Position numbers and translations under genes: made by a program
Shown here: positions 1 to 6,265 of the stretch, piece by piece
Layout of the letters: every line of letters begins with the position of its first letter
Numbering within the stretch: the first letter of the stretch is position 1
Notes under the pieces: model-generated
Database searches by the model: none
What the model was told of the DNA's origin: nothing
The model's input: the letters and a program-made list of their open reading frames with translations, nothing else
Source of the DNA: Streptomyces cynarae
GTDB lineage: Bacteria; Actinomycetota; Actinomycetes; Streptomycetales; Streptomycetaceae
Length of the DNA: 64,000 nt
Assembly (NCBI RefSeq): GCF_025642135.1
Contig: NZ_CP106793.1
Span: forward strand, 8,338,001-8,402,000
Reading direction: 5' to 3'

Positions 1-2
1 AC

Positions 3-725
3 GGCACCACGCTGCTGAAGACCGCGGTGCCCTCGCTCAGCCCCACGGCCCTGCTGGCCTTCACCGGCGGCACCGGCGGGCAGACCGACATCCACACGGT
101 GAGGAACGTGGGCATCACCGCCGCCGCGTACGCGGTGCCGCCGCCCGGGCCCAACGGCTGGTCGTTCAACGGCTCGGCCCAGCTGTCCGGCACCGACCTG
201 GTCCTCACCAAGGCCGTCTCGAACGCCAAGGGATCCGCCCTCCAGGCCACCCCCGTACCGGCGGCGCGACTGCGGGCCCACTTCACCGCCTCGATCGGCG
301 GCGGCAGCGGCGCCGACGGCTTGGCCTTCCTCCTGCTCGACCCCGCCAAGACGACCCCCACGTCCCTCGGCGCGGACGGCGGCGGCCTCGGTTACGCGGG
401 ACTGCCGGGTGTCGCCGTAACCCTGGACACCTATGCCAACGCAGGCGACCCCTCGTCCAACTTCGTCGGAGTGGCCACCGGCGGCAACGGCGACCGACTG
501 CAGTACGCAGCCACCTCGACCGCCATCCCCTCCCTGCGGAGCGGCACCCACACGGTCGACGTGACCGTGACGACCGCCGGGCATCTGCTCGTCAGCCTGG
601 ACGGCAAGCAGATCATCGACACCCCGGTGACCCTGCCGCAGAACGTGCGGGTCGGGTTCAGCGGAGCCACCGGTGGAGCGACGGACAATCACACGGTCCT
701 CGGCGGCGTCAAGATCGCCTACTGA
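3..725 (+). CDS. secreted L-type lectin-like protein, 5' end outside window
   Basis: The reading frame is open from the left edge, so the N-terminus, including any signal peptide, is missing. About 240 residues are visible. The first ~40 are the end of one lectin-like module and contain FTGGTGGQTDIHTV. A complete second module follows (WSFNGSAQL, then DGLAFLLLDP and GGGLGYAGLPGVAVTLDTY) and ends in FSGATGGATDNHTV. The DGLAF / GGxLGY / VAVxFDTY pattern is typical of bacterial legume-type (L-type) lectin domains, which form carbohydrate-binding jelly rolls. The repeated FxGxTGGxTDxHTV closure shows at least two tandem modules. The likely role is extracellular glycan binding, possibly fused to an enzyme encoded upstream; the ligand cannot be told. 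The stop is TGA at 723-725. Confidence 0.8.
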   Translation, partial: GTTLLKTAVPSLSPTALLAFTGGTGGQTDIHTVRNVGITAAAYAVPPPGPNGWSFNGSAQLSGTDLVLTKAVSNAKGSALQATPVPAARLRAHFTASIGGGSGADGLAFLLLDPAKTTPTSLGADGGGLGYAGLPGVAVTLDTYANAGDPSSNFVGVATGGNGDRLQYAATSTAIPSLRSGTHTVDVTVTTAGHLLVSLDGKQIIDTPVTLPQNVRVGFSGATGGATDNHTVLGGVKIAY

Positions 726-750
726 GGTATCGGCGGGCTAGGAGATCACC

Positions 751-1329
751 ATGCGCAGACGCATCACCCCCCTTCTGGTGGCGCTCGCCGCCGCGTGTTG
801 CACCGCCGCGGCCCCAGCCCCACAGCAGCACACCGCAGCACCGGCGCCGCCGCCGCTGACCGTCATGGTCGGCGACACCGACACACTGGGACGCATCCTC
901 ACGGACTCGGAGGGACGCACGCTCTACCGCTACGACCTCGAGCACGACGGCACCGTCGTCTGTGTCGCGTCCTGTACGGCCACCCGCAAGCCGCTGCTCA
1001 CCCGGCTCGGCACCGAACTGCGACTGCCGCCCGGCATCGCGGGAACGCTCGGCACGGTCTCCCGCCCCGACGGCGGCGACCAGGTCACGTACAACGGCTC
1101 ACCCCTCTACCTCTTCACCGGGGACGCGAAGCCGTCCGACACCAACGGGGTGACTCTCGACTGGCATGTGCTCCAGCCCCGCGACGCCCCGACCGCCCGG
1201 GCCGCCCAGACGGCTGGGGCGGCCCGCGCCGGCTCGAGGGCCGGAGGAGACCCCGGGAAGGCGTCACCGCGTTCCCGGTCTGTCAGGGCCAGGCCGCCGT
1301 CTCCACCCGCTTCCGTGCCGAGAGCTTGA
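751..1329 (+). CDS. COG4315-type secreted repeat protein with run-on C-terminus
   Basis: 192 residues. The N-terminus is a short basic and hydrophobic export signal with a Cys-Cys pair near residue 16; this is a poor lipobox, so lipid anchoring is uncertain. Residues ~38-145 match the secreted repeat family COG4315 (PF03640): LGRILTDSEGRTLYRYD, a paired-Cys segment (VVCVASCTATRKPL) and GSPLYLFTGDAKPSDTNG, ending in WHVLQP. Family members normally stop near that point. Here the frame runs on for ~45 Ala/Arg/Pro/Ser-rich residues and enters a minus-strand gene remnant (1283-1436), so the native stop was probably lost when the neighbouring DNA rearranged. Function of the family is unknown. The start is ATG behind GGAG at 740-743. 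Confidence 0.75.
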   Translation: MRRRITPLLVALAAACCTAAAPAPQQHTAAPAPPPLTVMVGDTDTLGRILTDSEGRTLYRYDLEHDGTVVCVASCTATRKPLLTRLGTELRLPPGIAGTLGTVSRPDGGDQVTYNGSPLYLFTGDAKPSDTNGVTLDWHVLQPRDAPTARAAQTAGAARAGSRAGGDPGKASPRSRSVRARPPSPPASVPRA

Positions 1330-1436
1330 GCTGGATGCTGGAGAGGTGGGCCTTGACGGGGGGGGGAAGAGAGGCACATCTCCGCGTTGGTGCGGTCGAG
1401 GGCGACCAGGCGGACGACGTCCAGTTCTCGGTAGCC
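1283..1436 (-). pseudogene. LuxR-type HTH remnant (response-regulator C-terminus)
   Basis: Read on the minus strand, this fragment gives RELDVVRLVALDRTNAEM and, after a shift across a run of nine C (1358-1366 as G on plus), VKAHLSSIQLKL, then RVETAAWP and a stop at 1283-1285. This is the recognisable C-terminal helix-turn-helix of a NarL/LuxR response regulator. A few residues between the two helices are missing and the frame is broken at the C run. No receiver domain or upstream part remains. Homology stops at about 1430, exactly where the glucarate dehydratase remnant begins on the other strand. It cannot make a functional protein. Confidence 0.7.
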
Positions 1437-1918
1437 GGCCGGGCCTCCATGGCGCTCAACCTCTCCGGCGCGTACGGCCCTTACTTCACCCGCAACGCGG
1501 TCGTCGTCGAGGACTCCCAGGGGCGCACCGGGCTTGGTGAGGTGCCCGGCGCTGAGCGGATCACACGGAGCCTGCGCGAGGCCGAGCCGCTCGTGGTCGG
1601 TGCCCGCGTCGGCGACTACAAGCGCGTGCTGGGCGCCATCACCATCAACGTGATCGGGATGGAGACCTGGACACCCACTGGATCTGGCGGGAGGGACTGG
1701 AGCGTCTGACCGTCGAGCCGCCGCGGATCACCGGCGGGGAGGTCGCCGTACCGGACACCCCCGGCCTCGGCGTCCGGCTCGACCGCGACCGGCTCCTCGC
1801 CGCCCACGAGCTCTACCTGAGCAAGGCCCTGTCGGACCGCGACGACGCCGCCGGAATGCGGTACCTCATCGAGGACTGGACGTTCGACGCCAAGCGGCCC
1901 TGCACGGTGCGCGACTGA
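1429..1918 (+). pseudogene. gudD: glucarate dehydratase remnant, centre deleted
   Basis: Two pieces of an enolase-superfamily D-glucarate dehydratase are joined out of frame. The first (from ~1429) reads [31 protein letters not shown] and [15 protein letters not shown], matching the N-terminal capping region. The second, in another frame from 1670, reads [22 protein letters not shown] and [14 protein letters not shown], ending KRPCTVRD at TGA 1916-1918; this is the family C-terminus. Roughly 300 central residues, including the metal-binding and catalytic barrel, are absent. The intact enzyme (about 440 residues) dehydrates D-glucarate to 5-keto-4-deoxyglucarate. There is no start codon in a sensible context, so this is a dead remnant. 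Confidence 0.85.
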
Positions 1919-1947
1919 TGCTGCCGAGCGCCGGCCATGCGCATACG

Positions 1948-1976
1948 GCACTTGCCTAATAGATTTAGGAAAGTGC
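1948..1976. promoter_or_regulatory. 29-bp palindrome upstream of tetR, probable autoregulatory operator
   Basis: Two 12-bp arms (1948-1959 and 1965-1976) form an inverted repeat with one mismatched pair around the AT-rich spacer tagat. It is an A/T-rich island in very GC-rich DNA and ends 36 bp before the TetR start codon. Size and position fit an operator for the TetR-family protein at 2013-2591. Confidence 0.65.
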
Positions 1977-2012
1977 ATAATCCCTTCAGGTTCACGTACG
2001 AAGGGGCAGGCG

Positions 2013-2591
2013 ATGGCGCGCGCAGGGCTGACCACCGAACGCCTGGTCCGGGCAGGGGCGGAACTGGCCGACGAGGTCGGCTTCGACCAGGTCACCGTTT
2101 CCGCGCTCGCCAGGCGGTTCGATGTCAAGGTCGCAAGCCTGTACTCGCACCTGAAGAGCTCCCACGACCTCAAGACCCGGATCGCCCTGCTGGCCCTTGA
2201 GGAACTCGCCGACCGGGCCGCCGAGGCGCTGGCCGGGCGGGCCGGCAGGGACGCCCTGACGGCCTTCGCGAACGTCTACCGCGACTACGCCCGCGAGCAC
2301 CCGGGCCGCTACGCGGCGGCGCGGTTCCGGCTCGACCCGGAGACGGCGGCCGCCAGCGCCGGGGGCAGGCACGCGCAGATGACGCGTGCGATCCTGCGCG
2401 GCTACGACCTGACGGAACCGGACCAGACGCACGCGGTCCGGCTGCTGGGCAGCGTCTTCCACGGCTACGTCAGCCTGGAGGCGGCCGGAGGCTTCAGTCA
2501 CAGTGCTCCCGACTCGCAGGAGTCCTGGACATGGATCCTGGACCGCCTCGATGCCCTGCTGCGCAACTGGCCCGCGAACGCGGGCACTTGA
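2013..2591 (+). CDS. TetR-family transcriptional regulator
   Basis: 192 residues. The N-terminal ~50 residues carry a TetR helix-turn-helix (TTERLVRAGAELADEVG, then VSALARRFDVKVASLYSHLKS). The C-terminal ligand domain resembles the TetR WHG/C33 type, with YRDYAREHPGRYAA and LLGSVFHGYVSLEAAGGF. The start is ATG behind a purine-rich GAAGGGG. A near-perfect palindrome lies just upstream, and a second palindrome overlaps the stop codon in front of the SGNH hydrolase gene 25 bp downstream, so this protein probably represses itself and that hydrolase. The effector is unknown. Family assignment is secure; target genes are inferred from layout. Confidence 0.9.
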   Translation: MARAGLTTERLVRAGAELADEVGFDQVTVSALARRFDVKVASLYSHLKSSHDLKTRIALLALEELADRAAEALAGRAGRDALTAFANVYRDYAREHPGRYAAARFRLDPETAAASAGGRHAQMTRAILRGYDLTEPDQTHAVRLLGSVFHGYVSLEAAGGFSHSAPDSQESWTWILDRLDALLRNWPANAGT

Positions 2592-2614
2592 ACATCTTGA
2601 TCAACAGGTTGAAG
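2587..2614. promoter_or_regulatory. imperfect palindrome over tetR stop, possible second operator
   Basis: A 28-bp dyad is centred on TTGATCAA (2597-2604), with outer arms CTTGAAC (2587-2593) and GTTGAAG (2608-2614). It overlaps the TetR stop codon and ends two bases before the hydrolase ATG. It could be a TetR operator or a structure in the intercistronic leader. Its sequence is not the same as the 1948-1976 palindrome. Confidence 0.4.
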
Positions 2615-2616
2615 CG

Positions 2617-3786
2617 ATGAGCACCCACTGGATCACCACACCCGTCACCGCGGACCTCCTGCGCGGCGCCCTCGACCTGGAGCGCACCGCGCACGGCGTC
2701 CTGCCGCACCGGCTGCCCGCCCGGGCCCGCGCCCAGTGCGCCGACCCGCAACTCGCCCTGGCCGAGTCCCAGCCCTCCGGTGTCCGGCTGGCCTTCCGCA
2801 CCCGGGCCACCGCCGTGGAACTGGACGCGCTGCCGACCAAGCGCGTCTACGCGGGCGCCCCGCCCCGCCCGGACGGCGTCTACGACCTGCTCGTCGACGG
2901 CCACCTGGCGGGCCGGGCCAGTGTGCCGGGCGGCCACACCCTCACGATCGACATGGCCACCGGAGCCGCCGAACACCGGCCCGGACAGGCCGGCACCCTC
3001 CGCTTCACCGACCTGCCCGACCGGCTCAAGGAGGTGGAGATCTGGCTCCCGCACAACGAGACCACCGAGCTCGTCGCCCTGCGCACCGACGCGCCTGTGG
3101 AGCCCGTACCGGACCGGGGCCGCAAGGTGTGGCTGCACCACGGCAGTTCGATCAGTCACGGCTCCGACGCCGCGAGCCCCACCACCACCTGGCCCGCGCT
3201 CGCCGCCGCCCTCGCCGGCGTGGAACTGATCAACCTGGGTCTGGGCGGCAGCGCCCTGCTCGACCCGTTCACCGCCCGCACCCTGCGCGACACCCCCGCC
3301 GACCTGATCAGCATCAAGATCGGCATCAATGTTGTCAACACCGATCTGATGCGTCTGCGTGCCTTCACCTCCGCCGTGCACGGCTTCCTCGACACCATCC
3401 GCGAAGGCCACCCCACCACACCGCTGCTGGTCGTCTCGCCCCTGCTGTGCCCCATCCACGAGGACACCCCCGGCCCCAGCGTCCCGGACTTCACCGCCCT
3501 CGCCGCAGGGCGACTGAGCTTCCGGGCCGCCGGGGATCCGGCGGAGGTGGCGCAGGGCAAGCTGACCCTCGCCGTCATCCGTGACGAGCTGGCCCGGATC
3601 GTACGGCAGCGGGCGGCCGACGACCCGCACCTGCACCATCTCGACGGCCGCGACCTCTACGGCGAGGCGGACGCCGCCGAACTGCCACTGCCCGACGAAC
3701 TCCACCCGGACGCCGCCACACACCGCCGCATCGGCGAACGCTTCGCCAAGCTGGCCTTCACGGCCGACGGCCCCTTCAGGCCCTAA
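2617..3786 (+). CDS. SGNH/GDSL-family hydrolase
   Basis: 389 residues from the ATG at 2617, with no signal peptide, so probably cytoplasmic. Residues ~1-165 are a beta-rich N-terminal domain. The SGNH domain follows: block I HHGSSISHGSD near 174-184 with the Ser nucleophile, block II GLGGSALLD with the oxyanion Gly, block III IKIGINVVN in place of GxND, and block V DELHPDAATH near 365 with the catalytic Asp/His. Such enzymes remove acyl groups from sugars or small esters; the two-domain form is often a carbohydrate esterase. It is probably co-transcribed with, or regulated by, the TetR gene 25 bp upstream. Its 3' end overlaps the convergent GH43 gene by 4 bp. The substrate is unknown. Confidence 0.85.
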   Translation: MSTHWITTPVTADLLRGALDLERTAHGVLPHRLPARARAQCADPQLALAESQPSGVRLAFRTRATAVELDALPTKRVYAGAPPRPDGVYDLLVDGHLAGRASVPGGHTLTIDMATGAAEHRPGQAGTLRFTDLPDRLKEVEIWLPHNETTELVALRTDAPVEPVPDRGRKVWLHHGSSISHGSDAASPTTTWPALAAALAGVELINLGLGGSALLDPFTARTLRDTPADLISIKIGINVVNTDLMRLRAFTSAVHGFLDTIREGHPTTPLLVVSPLLCPIHEDTPGPSVPDFTALAAGRLSFRAAGDPAEVAQGKLTLAVIRDELARIVRQRAADDPHLHHLDGRDLYGEADAAELPLPDELHPDAATHRRIGERFAKLAFTADGPFRP

Positions 3787-5186
3787 TAACCGACGGAGAA
3801 CGTGGCGTCGGCCCGGTCGGCGGCCGTCGAGATCGGGTCGATGCGCAGCACGTAGTCGGAGTGCCGGATGTAGCGGGTCGGGTAGTTGTACGAGCGGAAG
3901 GACGTCCACGAGGAGTCGGCGAGCCCCGCGGTGGAGTAGAAAGTGGCGTCCTGTGCGAACGTCGACGTGCCGTCGTTCACGTCCAGCCGCAGCTGGTAGT
4001 CGTAGTGCCGCAGATATCGGGTCGGGTAGTTGACCGATTGGAAGGACACTCCCGAACTGTCCGCGAGACCGGGCACGAGCTTCCACTGCGCGTCCGTGTA
4101 CGGGTCGAAGGGGTACTCGTCGATACGGCCGACGTAGTCGGAGTGCCGGACGTAACGCGCCGGGTAGTTGTACGACTTCAGCCGGCGCCAGGCCGGAGCG
4201 CCCCACTTGGCCACGAGGTTCGTGTACTCGGTCGTGGTGATCGGCTGGATCGTGCCGTGCTTGGAGTTGACCGGCTGGGTGTAGTCGCGCTGGTTCAGGG
4301 CCGTCCAGGTGCCGGAGGCCAGGTCGGTGCTCTGCCAGGCGTAGAAGACGCCGTTGGGCGTGTAGGTGTCGCCCCACAGGTACCAGGCGCTGGACGTCTG
4401 CGACTTCACCAGGATCGGTGCCTCGGTGCCGCCGTGCGCGACCGGGGTGCTGAAGGCGGTGAAGCTGCCGGGATCCAGCGATGGGGACCGCGCGCCCACC
4501 AGAGCCTGCTTGGAACTGTCCTTGAAGTAGAGGTAGTTCACGCCGCCGACCCCTACCGCCATGTCACCGTCGATGACGTCGTAGCCCGGGTCGAAGAAGA
4601 CCTGCGGGGACGACACCGTCAGGAAGTCGGCGGTGTAGTTGACCATGATCACGTTGTGGCCGCTGCCGTTGACGGCGGAGTAGATGATCGCGTACCGGCC
4701 GCGCCCCGCGTCCCAGAACGCCTCGGGCGCCCAGCTGTGGGTGTTCATGTCGTGCAGCTTCAGCCTGCGGTAGCCGGTGAAGGTGCGCAGGTCGGCGGAG
4801 TCCCAGACGTGGATGTACTGGCTGACGTAGCTCCAGTCGGTGCCCTTGAGGTCGGTGGCGAGGACGACGAAGGTGCCGTCCTGTTTGCGCAGGATGAACG
4901 GGTCGCGCAGGCCGCCGGCGCCCGCGGTGGGCGTGACCACGGGGTCGTTCTGATTGAGCGGCATCCAGTGGCGGGAGTCCGTGCTGACCGCCAGGTGCAG
5001 GCCGTAGTCGGTGCCGGTGCCGTTCGGCGACTCGGTGAAGTAGCCCATCACATGGGCCGAGTCCGCGGCGCGCGCGGTCCGGGCGCCGGTGGTCAGGTCG
5101 GCGGACAGGGCCAGTGGCACGGTCGCGGCCATACCGAGGATCAGCCGGCGTGACGGCCGTGAACCGGGGCGGGGGTGGACGCTCAT
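3783..5186 (-). CDS. secreted GH43-like arabinan-type hydrolase with AbfB (CBM42) domain
   Basis: 467 residues. The N-terminus has a Tat-type signal (RPSRRLILGMAATVPLALS, Ala-rich cleavage region near residue 40). Residues ~45-320 are a five-bladed propeller of GH43 type: LRDPFILRKQDGTFVVLATD supplies the early Asp, HSWAPEAFWD the Glu of the WAPE motif, and HGGTEAPIL a third acidic region. Residues ~325-467 contain three beta-trefoil repeats built on YNYPxRYxRHSDY, diagnostic of AbfB/CBM42, which binds arabinofuranose side chains. The likely role is extracellular release of arabinose or arabino-oligosaccharides from arabinan or arabinoxylan. The window also holds an arabinoside-type uptake locus (20.2-28.4 kb). 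Exact linkage specificity cannot be read. Confidence 0.88.
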   Translation of the reverse strand: MSVHPRPGSRPSRRLILGMAATVPLALSADLTTGARTARAADSAHVMGYFTESPNGTGTDYGLHLAVSTDSRHWMPLNQNDPVVTPTAGAGGLRDPFILRKQDGTFVVLATDLKGTDWSYVSQYIHVWDSADLRTFTGYRRLKLHDMNTHSWAPEAFWDAGRGRYAIIYSAVNGSGHNVIMVNYTADFLTVSSPQVFFDPGYDVIDGDMAVGVGGVNYLYFKDSSKQALVGARSPSLDPGSFTAFSTPVAHGGTEAPILVKSQTSSAWYLWGDTYTPNGVFYAWQSTDLASGTWTALNQRDYTQPVNSKHGTIQPITTTEYTNLVAKWGAPAWRRLKSYNYPARYVRHSDYVGRIDEYPFDPYTDAQWKLVPGLADSSGVSFQSVNYPTRYLRHYDYQLRLDVNDGTSTFAQDATFYSTAGLADSSWTSFRSYNYPTRYIRHSDYVLRIDPISTAADRADATFSVGY

Positions 5187-5456
5187 GCGCTCTCCAAAGC
5201 GTTGCGGGCGACGGGATTTCGAACGCGGTTCGGTGAATTGGTCAGAAGGTAGAGGCGAGGTGAGCGAGCGTCAATGGTGAAGGCGGTGCTTGCCGATTCC
5301 TGTGCGGCAATGGCCCCTCAGGGCATCGTGCCTCCCCGGACGTCGGGTGAACCCCGTCGCCGCGGTGACTGTGGAGTCCCGGTGAACCGGTCGGCATGCC
5401 CGCACGTATCTCTTCCCGGGGACGGCGGGAGACCGCGGGCACGGAAGGAGAGCAGT
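5187..5456. other. divergent intergenic region with short dyad
   Basis: This 270-bp gap separates the divergent GH43 gene and peptidoglycan-binding gene and should hold both promoters. The only clear element is a short dyad, CGAAC-gcg-GTTCG at 5220-5232, 34 bp before the GH43 start. It is a candidate operator for a LacI-like or other repressor. I see no gene here. Confidence 0.35.
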
Positions 5457-6122
5457 GTGTCGACACCGACCGGGCAGGGTCAGCGGCTGCGGCGCCGGGT
5501 GCTGGAACCCACCTACGTCGTGCGCCGCCGCCGCACCGAGGCCCTGGCCGAACTGGTCAAAGAGCTGCAAGAAGGGGAGAGACGCCCGCCGCAACCCGTC
5601 TACGAGCCGATCGTCGTCCACGTGGCGCCGGCGACCGCCGAGGACGCGACGGAGGAACTGCCTCCCGTACCGTCCACCCGGGACCGGCGCGAGCGGCCCG
5701 TCGACGACGGACTCACCCTGCGCCGCGCGGCGATCACGGTCGGGGTGACCGCGGCCGCCCTCATCGGCTTCGGCGCCGCCCTCCTCCTGCCCGGCCCGCA
5801 GGGCGACGGCACCGAGCAGCACGCCGCGGCTCCGCCGCCCCGGTCACCCGCCACCAGCGCCCCCGTCCAGCGGACCGGCACCGACCCCGACGGCCCCGGG
5901 ACACTGCGCGAGGGCGACAGCGGCCCGCAGGTGACGGAGCTGCAACAACGCCTGCTGCGCATCCCCGACGTCTACGAGCACGGGTCCACCGACGGCCGCT
6001 ACGACGCCACGCTTGCCGCCGCCGTGGCCCGCTTCCAGCTCTGGTACGGCATCCGCGGCGACGAGACCGGCGTCTACGGCAACGACACCCGCCGCGACCT
6101 CGAGTCCCGCACCACGCTCTAG
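5457..6122 (+). CDS. membrane-anchored peptidoglycan-binding domain protein
   Basis: 221 residues from the GTG at 5457, chosen because GGAAGGAG ends 6 bp upstream; longer upstream frames have no ribosome site. The N-terminal ~80 residues are cytoplasmic, charged and Pro-rich (RRRRTEALAELVKELQEG). One membrane segment follows near residues 85-110 (AAITVGVTAAALIGFGAALL), then a Pro/Ala/Ser linker. Residues ~145-221 are a PG_binding_1 domain (PF01471): LREGDSGPQVTELQQRLL, DGRYDATLAAAVARFQ, YGNDTRRDLE. The protein would reach from the membrane into the cell wall; no catalytic domain is present. The partner is unknown. Confidence 0.85.
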   Translation: MSTPTGQGQRLRRRVLEPTYVVRRRRTEALAELVKELQEGERRPPQPVYEPIVVHVAPATAEDATEELPPVPSTRDRRERPVDDGLTLRRAAITVGVTAAALIGFGAALLLPGPQGDGTEQHAAAPPPRSPATSAPVQRTGTDPDGPGTLREGDSGPQVTELQQRLLRIPDVYEHGSTDGRYDATLAAAVARFQLWYGIRGDETGVYGNDTRRDLESRTTL

Positions 6123-6202
6123 CGAGGTGCGGCAGCGGGCACGGGTCCGCGTACGGCGGCCGCTCACCCTCGATCCGTACGCTCCCGTGCCCGCCCAGCG
6201 GT

Positions 6203-6241
6203 ACGGGCGTGTCGCGCATTCCCCTGGCGCGACACGCCCGT
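6203..6241. terminator. bidirectional terminator hairpin
   Basis: A perfect 15-bp stem (6203-6217 with 6227-6241) and 9-nt loop lie between the convergent peptidoglycan-binding and phosphatase genes. There is no U tract, as is common in Streptomyces. Confidence 0.75.
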
Positions 6242-6265
6242 CACCGTTCAGTGACCGGCCACCGG

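Noticed and set aside
2494..4377. 627-residue minus-strand frame over the SGNH hydrolase gene
   Set aside because: Overlaps two well-supported genes in other frames and has no motif.
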